DNA of 64,000 nucleotides from Rhyzopertha dominica (taxonomy: Eukaryota > Arthropoda > Insecta > Coleoptera > Bostrichidae). The position numbers were made by a program, and so were the translations under genes. The stretch is from contig QCXZ01000138.1 of the NCBI GenBank assembly GCA_025024175.1, forward strand, positions 49,447,092 through 49,511,091, written 5' to 3'. Of the stretch, positions 47,661 to 59,600 are shown one piece after another. Position 1 is the first letter of the stretch; each line of letters starts with the position of its first letter. The notes under the pieces were generated by a model. The model searched no databases, was not told the DNA's origin, and saw only the letters and a list, made by a program, of their open reading frames with translations.

Positions 47661-50600
47661 TTTATTTTCACATAGTATCGTTACTACAACATCTCAGATT
47701 CCTATGCATAGAGTGAAAAAAGAATGCCCTCAGATTTAGGTAAGCATACCTTATCTGCTCTTCCGGACATCCTTGCACAGTAGGTTAATTAATTAATTAA
47801 CAAATTCTGCGTGCTGCCACATTTTCATAGTATCAAGATACTTATAGATGACTTGAGCTATTGGAAACCAACAAAAAAAATGTGTATTTTAGTAATTATT
47901 ACATAAATAAACAAAACAAGAAGGGTATTCATATGGTGAGAATAAAGATGCCACTTAAAAATAAAATAATGTAACAAGGCGTTAGTTTACTAATGGTACA
48001 TTGAAGTCAAAATCGAAAAGAAGAAACCTAGCAAAAAATTATACGAGGTGAGTTATGATACGTTATTATTTTGAGATGATCCACTGCATGATTTGCTTTT
48101 TAAACTGTGAAATAAACAATTGTTTAAATTTAGCCGGAATATTATTGTAAACTTTAGATGCATAGTATGAAAATGATCGCTCGAACAATGATGTAGAGTG
48201 TTTAGGAGGACTAATCATGCCTCTAGTTTTTATATTGACATTATGAACGTCCGTTCTGAATATTATCTTTTTGTGTAAATATGGTGGTGTTTTGTTTAGT
48301 ATGATTTTATGAATCAAAACGGCGAAATGGAGATAACGTCTACTCTCCATGTCCAACCAGTTAGCTTCTCTAAGCTTGCTGGAGACACTCTGCCTTCTAC
48401 GAATACCAAAGCAGAGTCGAAGACATGCGTTCTGTATTCCCTGTATTCGTCTTTTAGAAGTACTGTCAATGCAGCTGCCGTACACCGTGTCACAGTAATT
48501 GAACTTAGACAAAACCAGGGATTCACACAGTACAATCTTAGTGCGCCTGTTTAACATATGACGGTTATTATAAATAGACTTTAAGCTACAAAACGCTCCT
48601 TTAATACATTTACTAATATGACGTCTGAACCGTAAATCACTGTCTACAATCAATCCCAGGTTCTTCGCGAACGTTCTACAGGGTAGCCTTTCATTGCCTA
48701 TCCGTATATTTACAGAATTTAATACATTATTTCTCTGCTTCCGTCTACCAAATAGCATTACGATGGACTTCAGTGGATTAATTTTTAGGTTGTGTTTTTC
48801 AGAGAATTTCAGTAGCTTATCTAGTTCTTCATTGATTGTTGCATTTGCATATGAGATATCTTCTGGAAAATACGATAAGTAAACTTGAGTGTCATCTGCA
48901 TATGAGTGGTAACTACAGGAGGCGAAAACTTTACACATTTCAGATGTGTATAAGGTGAACAGAAGTGGTCCCAGAATTGATTCCTGTGGCACACCAGCAT
49001 ACACACGTACTGGATCAGATGAAACTCCATTCGGTAGCAGTACTGTTTGCCATCGGTTTGTGAGATAGCTCTTGAGCAAGATTAATGCATCTGGATCAAA
49101 ACCTATATATGTTAGAATTGATAGTAGAGTGTCATGGTTGATTGTATCGAACGCCTTTGAAAAATCCAATAAAACGATCGTGGTTAGTTTGCCTATATCT
49201 GCTGCAGTAAGTGTATCATCTACTATATGTGATAGGGCAGTACTACAACTGTACGATGGACGAAAACCAGATTGCAGTCGCGAAAGGACGTTGTATTTGT
49301 CTAAGTAGTCACAGATTTGCAGATCCATAACTTTCTCTAAAATTTTTGACAAGACTGGTAGAATAGAGGCCGCTACTTCTATGGAGTGTTCTAAACGTGA
49401 AAATATGAAGAAAAGTTAGACGGTCAATGACAGTTTTTGATTGCAAACTTTTATACTTGTTTAGCGATTTTCAATCTCATTCTTAAATGATGGCTCATCG
49501 AAATTTGTAAATAGGTCTTTCATACCTCTCTTGGGGAGTGAGGTGTTAACCACCCGTAAGAGCCTTCGATTTAAAATTTTTTAGACGGTTATCTAATCCG
49601 TTTTGAAATCACGTTTTTTAAATCTATGATTGATGTGAAAAAGAAAATACCCTCTTTTGTTATTGCTCAAAAATGCACCATTTACGAGAAAAAAATCAGT
49701 TTATAAGCATTTATAAAACCTTTATTGGAAGCTTTAAAGTAAATGCTCAAAATGACCACCACCTTTAGCAATGCAGGCTTCTATGCCGCGTATCAACCTA
49801 AAAAAATGCCTTAAGTGTTTCGAATTTCTTGAAAACTGTCTTGAATACGACGACGGAGATCTTCAACACTGTAAACAGGGTTGGAGTACACAAGCTGTTT
49901 TACGTAAAAATCCATTGGATTGAGATCCGGAGAACGTGCAAGGCACGCTATAGGCCCTCCTCAACCAATCCAGTTTTCACCGAATGTGGCATTTAAAAGA
50001 CGCGTTGCTGTGTGACTGCAAAGTGCTGGAGCTCCGTCATGCATGTACCACGTATCCGATCTAGCTTGAAGCGGTAAATCTTAATGTAAATTGGGCAGCT
50101 CATTTTCCAACAGGTTCCTATAAGTTTCTCCAGACAAATGAAGAGGAAGAAAAACAGGAGCGATCAAATGGTCGCTGATAAGTCCGCCCCATACATTTAC
50201 TTGATGTCTGTTTCGTCGTACCAAAGGTGCTGACTGCGAGAATTAATCCTGCCATCTCTTGTAAAGCCTGCTTCGCCAGTTAACAACACATTTGACAAAA
50301 ACCCAGGATCAGGATTGTTGGCGCGTTGTTCTGAAACCCGTTCACAAAACTTTCTGCTATGAGGAAAGTCTATTTCTTTAGTCCTTGGACGTGCTGAAGG
50401 TGGTAATAATGCAGCAGATAATTTTTCAAAACACGCCAAGTTGTGGTTCGATCTATCCCTTCTGCTAGAGCTATTTTTCTAATGCTTCTTTGTCGGGAGT
50501 CTTTTATTCTACCTTGGGTGTGCGGGTCGTCCTGGGGCATCCACTATCACCTGTTCTGCATCGAATGTTTCCCTTAGTAGGTTGTGGATTTGTTGGAACC

Positions 50601-53600
50601 ATTTTTTCACCTGGTATGCGTCGATTAGGATAACGTTCAGCATACAAACGACGAGCTTCAGCTCTATTGTAGTTAGGCTATACATTAGATGCATATCAGC
50701 CATTTCTTCATTCGAATAATGGTCCATAATGCAAATGGAAAAATATTAAAACTAACAGTAAACTCAACAATAATTACAAAACGAGAACTAACTAAAACGT
50801 GGAGAACAAAAAACACGGCCTAGTATGTCCATCACTCAATTGCATAGATACAAGTAATAATACGTCGAAACAGTAATTACTTTAAACGCTTTTTCGCGTA
50901 AATGGTGAGTTTTTGAGAAATAACAAATAAAGGTATGATAGATTATAAAGATGTGAAACGGAATAAATAACCGTCTAAAAAAATTAAGCTGAAGACTTAA
51001 GGGTGGTTAACACCTCACTTTCTGAGAGGTATGATAGAACTATATAAACAGTTCGATGTGCTATCAGGTAAGAATGAGATTCCCAAAAAATTATGAAAAT
51101 CTCTGAACAAGTAAGAAAGCAAAGATTGTCATTGACCGTTCATCTCGGTAGAGAGGCCGCACATGTCAAAACGCAGGATAACTTTTCTTCATATTTTCAA
51201 GTGTAAAACACTCCCTAGAAGAAGCGGCCTCTATTTTAGTGTCACCCTGTATACAAAGCTTGAAAAAAATCGGACCCAGGGAGATTATTAATTATTTAGT
51301 CAATAATTAAGCATCATCATCGTCAATTTGCCACTTCAACGAGTGGGCATAGAGGACACACAGGCAGCTAAATAATGCCAGACTTTTATTATCCACAACT
51401 TAACAGGTCCCTTATTATCATCAGCATTCGGCGAGGTAACATGATGGAAACTAATTTAATTACGGCCTACTTATAGTGACCACTTGGTCAATACACATCT
51501 ATAATTCACCCGAATTGACAAAAAACACCCTCGATGTCGTGATTACAACATCGTTATCCACCAGAAAGAAGCCACGCCGTGCAGAAAAAAAAACAGAAAA
51601 TAGGCTTGCACAACAAGTTCCCAGTTATTCATGGCAATTTTCCACGAACACATTGATTAAGAGCCATCGCTTCAGAAGGGGCATAATGACTTGGAAATCG
51701 TATGTTACGGCCAATAACCCTGTCATAGCCAGGTGTATTGAACGCGATAATGTTAAAATCAATTAGAAAACCTACGGCACTTTGCTAGAAACAGCTGTGT
51801 CTTAATGGTTTATGAGCCTGACCTGAAAAAAACCGTCGGTACAAACAGAAAATGTGGAAAAAACGTGTCTATCGACCTTTGCGGCGTTGTTAGGTGATCT
51901 TTGAATTAACGTTAGCTAATTAAGGCTCTATCTCCAGATAAAGTCGTAGCCACTCTTTCAGACCCTTGTTTGGTATGCCACACCAAGTTCTTCATAATAA
52001 TTTTTCTTGCTTTGTTCACTATTCCTTTCTTTCTTCTTGCCTTGAAAGTTTTTGGTCTTTTCATCATCGAGCTACCAATCTTTCTGTTTACGTGATCAAA
52101 CCAGCCACTTTGCTTTTATATGTTTTTTCCTTTTAATATTTCTTCAACTTTATCATTGCTTATCCTTGTATACTCGCCTTCTTCTGTTTACACTAGCTCG
52201 CATCATGTATTTTTATCCTTCTTTGTTATGCAAAATATTTCATATTTATTTGTTCCGTGTGGATTTCAGTTTTCTTCTCTTCATATATTAACAAATTTTG
52301 TCTTCAGGTGATTTATTTCTAGTCTTCTCTTTCCGGCTTTTGGTGATAATTTGCTTATTTTTTTGCCATATTTGTCTATCTGTGATATAATGTATTTTTG
52401 CTCTTTTCTTCTTAGTATACAAGCATGACATAAAAATTGAATAAGCCTTTGCTAGCAAAAATTTCAGCAATATCATTTGTTCAATAATCATTAAACGTCA
52501 TCTGTCAACAAGAAATAATGAAAAAGAAATACACAGGTACACCAAGAACATTGAGTAAAAAAATACAACCTTTCTGGGAAGCAAATACCGATAAGTAGAT
52601 TTTTCCGACGCAATAAGTGTAAAAAAGGCTGCAGGCATATCGTACAATAATTTATACCATTTTACATCCCCAAAATGTTTTATTTAAAATACTAATGACA
52701 AATTTAAATTTATGATACAATAGCTAGCCATTGTAGGTAATAGTTACTAATACTACCGCATGCGAGAACAGTGTTTAAAAATTACTTAATTTATTTCTTT
52801 TGGTTGCTTTCAGAAAAAAGTTCTTTCTGTAACAGTGCATTTAAAAAGAGCCAATAGCATTCAACAATGTTATATTTAAACTGCTTGCCACCAATGATAA
52901 CACAAAAGTTTGGCAGCGTAAACTATTCTAATTGTCAGAATAAGTTACTGCTTGAATTTATTTATTTATATCCTCCATTTATTTTATGTTATGGTACAAA
53001 ATTATGTACCCGTCAGTAATCCTATTCTTGGAGATTTATGGTTTGGCAAAATACAATTCAGTGAATCTTTATCGATTATTAATCAAACGACAGAAAGTGG
53101 AATTTTGTTTTCTTGTTCGTACGTTTCTTCTTTAAGAACGGGTATCATATTTATGAATTCTACTTCAGGTATTACAATATACATTATTTAGTTCACAAAT
53201 TTGAATTATTGCGCACTATTCACGAAAATACACTTACTACTATTAAACATAATAACATTAAACATTGAAATGCACTCATTAATTTTCTCTAAACATTAGG
53301 AAATGAAATGACTAATGTATAACCTAAAAACTTATTACACGAACTGGACCAATGCATATTTAAGCAGCTCAGGATATGTTATCGAAAGACCGAGAAGTGG
53401 CACTTAGTTCGCAGGTCATGAACCGAATTTTCATGAATTACAGAAGCAGTGAGTTCATACACCTGTCTGAAAGTGCAATTTTACTATTTCTGTAAGCCCG
53501 TCGCGTGACTAAAGAGTATTCTGCTTTCAATATATCGTTGCTGAAACGGTTTCTGAATGCAATCGCTTTAAAAGTGGCGCTCGTTACTTTTGGTGGAGGC

Positions 53601-56600
53601 GCTGCAACTTATGTAGATATTGTTTGATTTTAACAACTCCGGCTTTCTTGGGAAACTATGTAGGATAGTGGGAAAATTTTCTTAATAAAACCTACAACGT
53701 TTTATATCTGTTCCGACCTAAAATTATTTTGAAATATACGGTGTGCCTTAAAACAGAATAGTATCAAAAACTATATGTGACTGCTTTTACTGTCCATAAT
53801 ATGAGATTATTGTCTCATCATATGTGTATATCGATGATACAAAATCATTGATTTAACGTTTCGATTACACTCCTGTAATAGTTGTCAAAGAAGAGAACCT
53901 CCTAAGCTTTTATGTGGTAGAAAATGGTCAACAATATACTTTTTAAACTGTTGTAACTACGCCACTATTTGTTAATTTTCATAAAAATTATGTGTTCTTT
54001 CCAAAAATATTACGCTTGTCATAGTTATATGTTATTTTGAGATACATATTAAGTTTTACTTAGAAAATAGCAAAAAGAAGACGCCCAGGGATTTTTTATA
54101 GTGGTTGTGAAAGGTGTCAAGAGGCAGTTTTGCAGAAAATATATGTTCTTAACAGAACTTGTCTTAGAAATGTATTGCACTTTAAAAAACATAATATTGT
54201 AATAGTATAAAAATATGAATATTATAACCAAAAACAAACGTTTTAGTTTTTGCTCGATTTTTCAGGAATATCAATATACACCAACACTTTTTTTTTTGCT
54301 TAAAATCGTTTCAGATAGTGAGGGCTTGGCTTCTATCTTAAAATTTTAATAATCGTATGGGCAATGAACAAAATGACCCGGCGCGCCGCGGCGCCTCCAC
54401 CATTATTGACAGTGTATACTAAAACACTTTTACCGCTTTTGAAAATTCTGCAGGACAAGATTTCACACAAGTATTAATCTAAAAATGGCTTCAGAAATGA
54501 TATTGGACGCTCTTTCTATTTCTTTTGACCGTTTGACTGTGCTCAGAAGGGACAGATAAACAAACACTAAATAACACTTTCTTAAACAGAAATGAATATC
54601 AGTTCTTCGCACATATCATGTACTAAACTTCTCTTTTATTTGGAAATCAAGCATTAAAGTTTTCATAAAAATATAGGTGCACGTTTGCCTATCAACAATA
54701 TCGACAAGAATTTCCACTCAAAACAAATCGTTTTGTATGTTAAACGCGACAACACCGTCCCCACACATTTAATGCACATAATGACGTGGACAATGCAGGA
54801 CCTATCTAGCACAGATAGTTATCTATACATGTCTGTCGTACTACGTTTGCCCTAAATATTTCAGGACGGAAAGTAAAGCAGCGATCGATCAATTACCGGG
54901 ACCTAATCAAGGAGCTTATAAAGTATTTAGCGGACTCAGAATTGCGTGATCGACATGAAGCAATAATATATGAGATGAAACTGTCAGAATGGCCCCTGCT
55001 GACCCGTAAGTCAGTTCATATTCGACGGATAACGTGTTGGAGGCGTGATACGATTCCAACCAGGTGTATACTGTAAAAGTCAGTGGGGCAATAAATTTTT
55101 ACGCTCATTGTAAAGGGAATTACTCCCCTGGCGTTAAAGCTTGCATGCCTGCAAAAAGTAATACAGGAAAAAGAGGCATACTTCGTTTGGGATTTCATTT
55201 TCATGTAACCATTCATTTTTTCATTTGGAAAAAAGGGAGAGTGCATAGACATTTTTATTAAGCTAAATAGAGCGATATCTGTTCCATATAACTGCTTTAA
55301 ATCATAAGAAGTTATTGCTCTATCTGGTCTACCACAAGGCTCCAATCTAGGTACCTTAGTATAGTATCAAGCAACGATCTTTGAGACTGACTTATGCAGA
55401 GGGTTTTACAGCTTGATGGTCGGCCGTCGTAAACTATTGTATTGTAAATGAGGGTTTTTACAACCTTATGGTCGGCCGTGCTAAATAGTGACACGCTTAA
55501 GAGTTCTTAAATGGGCCGTATTCAAAAAAATTCTGTTGGCTAAAATTTTAACTTTTCCACTGTGAATTTTTGAAATTTGTTAATTGTGATAATTTAGCAA
55601 TCAATAAAACATAGAAGCTTTTATAACAAATTTTATTTAATGCAGACCTGATGCTAACTGGCGCGACCCGCGATCTATTTTTATGTGATACTTTATTGGG
55701 TTTAAATTTTCCGATGTATAAAATAAAAGCCTTTGCATGTCATAACAATTTATACAAATTTAATATAAAAACATACAAATTAGTAAGTAGAAAATTATTT
55801 ACATTTGTTAGAAATAATTACAATAGTGCACAATAAAATTTATACACGGTATCGATTATGTTCATTACAGCTTGTTAACAAGCAGATTACAAGTGTCACA
55901 AACTAAAAAAAAATACTCACTATCACTTTCACTGCTAAAATAACGATTAACTTCTATTATTAATTCTTGTACATGATTCGCTCTGTACCGATTTTCAATG
56001 TCCAGTACATGCCGCACTGAATTTCTCCATGCATCGACACTTGTTATTTCAGCTTCGTGTCTCATTTTTAGCACCATTCATTGCTAAATTTTCCACCGGT
56101 GTTCCCTCGCCGAATTCTTTGTTTCAACTGCTCCCATATTATTTCAATGGGGCTGAAAATGCAATGATATGGGGGTAACCGTAGAATGGTGTGTCCACAT
56201 TCAGAAACGAGAATGTCAATTTTAAATTACTTCGAAAACTTTTTTGTGCCAAGCACTTCTAACAATTGTTTTTTGTGTACTCCTCTTCAAAATATAAACC
56301 TTCTTTTCTTAAAGACTCTTGAATGGTTGCCGTATTAGTTGTTGTATTTGGAATTTTATCCAGTTGCTCCGAATGGTAACTAGCGTTGTCCATTAGTATG
56401 ACGCTGTTTGGTGGCAATTTGGGCAATAAAATATTTTTGAACCAATTTTCAAACACGCATTCATATCAGAATGATAATCGGCTTAAAATCAGCAATAATC
56501 TGTTTAACCAATTGCCCTACGAAATGTATTTGTCACAAACGCCTCTTAATAAGTGGCTAAATGTAAGCATATATGTAGGTATGACTGAATAAGTAAAAAT

Positions 56601-59600
56601 ATTGCACTTGGTACGCTTATATGCTGTAAAACTTTAAAATATAAGTAAACACATATGCTTTCAATACCAATTATAGTAGGAATATAATAGGGTAGAGGAC
56701 GATTGCTCACCGCGATCAAAAATTAGAAAGTATGGGCTGCCGCATTGATATTGGAATGTTTACCATTCATGGTTATAAAAATAGATACTGCTCATTAAAT
56801 TAGGAAGGAATACGATTTAGTCATACATTAAAAGCTATTAGATGAGAAATATTTGTAGTTCAAATAATAATACCAAATAAAGCTCATTGATTTATGTGTA
56901 CGGAGAAAAATTTCTAAAAAAGCCTAAAACCAATTTTTGGATACGGTCCACTCCGCTGCAAAACAGTGGAACGTACCGAACCCGTCTGTTATTTACGACA
57001 GCTTCAGGTAATACTTGTAAACCATTGTGAGCGGTAATTGGCTGTTCGTATAACGAGTCCATAGACAGTTGCTTGCAACTATACTAATTGTTTTCGCATG
57101 TTTTATATTAAACTTCTTTTCTTATCTTATCAGAACAATTAGGATGTATTACCCAAAGGTATATGTCATGAGGATTACTAAAAAGAAGTGTTTTAAAAGA
57201 TACTTTGTATCCAAAATCATTACTGTCTAGATCCAGGTGGGATTGCACATCATAAAAATGCGAGAAAATATTCATCACAAAAACCTTTCTCTTTCAGTTC
57301 TGCAACTAACTTCTGCCGATGTGAAGCATTTAATCAAGTTAGGAGATGTAGAAAAATTAGAGCAAGTGGTTCTGGAAGGACAGGGTAAAAAATTACTGGG
57401 AGAATACTCATCTGACTATAGGATACGGACTTTCTTGAAAACTGTTCCATCACTGATAGTAAGTAAAAAGTAATTATAATTCGTATTTTACAAAGTTTTT
57501 ACAATCAGCGTTTCTGTTTAGACGAAAACCTCTCTGCTACACGATGCTGTTAACAGTGGTCGTTTGGAAGAGCTTCATTCATTGTTAGAGGAAAGTGGAG
57601 ACAAGAAGAAAAAATTAGTAACAGNAAAAGATGAAGCAGGAGTTGGTTTATTGCATAAAGCTGTATATTATGAACTTAAGGATATCTATAAGTATTTAAT
57701 AGAACATTATCCCTTCTTAGTCAACATGAAAGATTCAGTTAGTATAATTTCTATGTTTTGAATTTCTTTAAATATATTTTGATCTTATAGGAAGGAAGGA
57801 CGCCTTATCATTATTCAACTATGTGCCGAGATAGGAAAACAGTCCAACAGCTTTTATTAAACGCGGGAGCTGATCCGTCAATTTTAGACAATGCGCAACA
57901 TTCAGCGAAGCAGTACGAAGAAAGAAAACATGAATTAGAATTGCCGAATCCCAGTAAAACATACTCGAACTCTAGAAAAAGTACTGCCAGAGAAGGTGAG
58001 TGAAAACTTTTTAAAATTCAAACTGACGAAAGCCTTACACATATCTATCAATATAATAGTCGGGCGGTTAACTAGTTCACCAGAACGTTGAATAATTGAT
58101 TCCTTTGGCAGAATTCTTGTTAATAATGGCACATTACGAAGCAATATATATTCTAGTAAGGGGGGATAAAATACCTATTACTTTCTCGAACGGTTTCTCG
58201 TACTAAATCGCTGGGAAGCAGCAGCCTGTATTGCTAGTATTGTTATATAAAAACTACGACGCTTCTGAGCTGCCATCGGTTAGAATCATTTATTTTTTGT
58301 ATAATTTATACTTCTATCTGTAAATTTACACTTTGTAGTTTTAACTATTGAGCCGATAAGTTTGCTTAAGCACATCAGGGATAATAAGTGACTGTTGCTG
58401 TGCTGAAACTAAATTATTAAAGTGGAACGACAATTACAAAGGGTACTATGACAATTAGGTCTGTTTAGAAGAAAGCGTTTTTCTGGTATCCCATCCTTGA
58501 TTCGCTTTTTGGAGGCACAGCTCGCTGAGAGTGGTCAATTGCACGGATATCGCTGGATGCATCTCAAATGCCTACAAAATGAATTTGTAGTTACATAGAA
58601 GACAATTAGGCAATTGCTGCAAATACGGGACCCTGAAGGAATTGCAACCCGTCGCCGAAGAAGGTTAAGGGGAAGATATTTTTAATAAAGGACCTAATTA
58701 TATGTGGCACACAGACTGCTATGACAAATTAAAACCATTTGGTATATGTATAACAGGATGTATTGATGGATATTCTCGCTACATATTGTGGCTAAAGACG
58801 GGCCCCAATACCAGCGATCCAGCGATTATAGCATACCACTTTCTCCAAACCGTTGCGATGCAGAATGGTTGTCCCCAAACATTAAGGACAGACCTGGGCA
58901 CAGAAAATGGGATAATATAAGAAATTCAAAGAGATTTAACAAACAACGGCATAAGAATGCAGACTTCTTTACCACCATTTTTGTATGGTAGAAGTATTGC
59001 AAATCAAAGGATTGAGTCCTGGTGGTCAACGCTGCTTCGACAAAGTTCACAATTCTGGATTAATGTTTTCCATGAGGTAAAGGACTCTGGGCACTTTTCG
59101 GGCGACTTTTTGGACAGGGCCTTAATTCAGTTTTGTTTCTTAGACCTAATACAGGTAATTTATTTTTAAGGTCAGGTCACGTCAGGTCAATGTATTTTAC
59201 AGACAACGTGTACATTCTGTTGTAGTAAATGTACTTTATCTGTAATAAAGTGTAAATTTGCAGATAGAAGTGTAAATTATACAAAAAATAAATGATTCTA
59301 ACCGATGGCAGCTCAGAAGCGTCCTAAAAAACACAAAACATTCTTAAAGCATAAGATGTGTAAAGGTACTAGATTATTTTAGGTGTAAAAGTACCAAATC
59401 CAATTATATAGAGTGAAATATCAATCTACACCTTCTTCGGTCGAAACATTAATTTTATGTCACTAAGGTATGTATTCTAAGGTCTTTTCATTTCTTGGTT
59501 GCTATCTGTTGTCTTCGTTAGGTATCCCTCACTCTAAATAACTGCTATTAAAAATTGCTTTATTTTTTCTTGTTGTGCAAATAAATACATCAATTGATAC

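Larger units (their letters stand above)
47580..51249 (-). mobile_element. Tc1-like transposon with long inverted repeats, split by a LINE
   Basis: The ends CAGGATGACAC (47580) and GTGTCACCCTG (to 51249) are flanked by TA. Inverted arms of about 330 bp lie at 49362-49690 and about 50900-51249 and share AGAGGCCGCTNCTTCT, GAAAATATGAAGAAAAGTTA, GAGGTGTTAACCACCC and TAGACGGTTAT. The outermost 10-15 bp of the left arm are separated from the rest by a LINE inserted at about 47594-49361. Without the LINE the element is about 1.9 kb. Confidence 0.8.

Noticed and set aside
47432..47671. 79-codon minus frame with a run of isoleucines
   Set aside because: The poly-Ile comes from the (AAT)n microsatellite tail of a LINE.
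48309..49308. Plus-strand frames over the LINE
   Set aside because: They are antisense shadows of the 428-codon reverse transcriptase frame.
54378..54400. GC-only stretch containing GGCGCGCC
   Set aside because: Too short and isolated to interpret; probably chance or part of an unidentified repeat.
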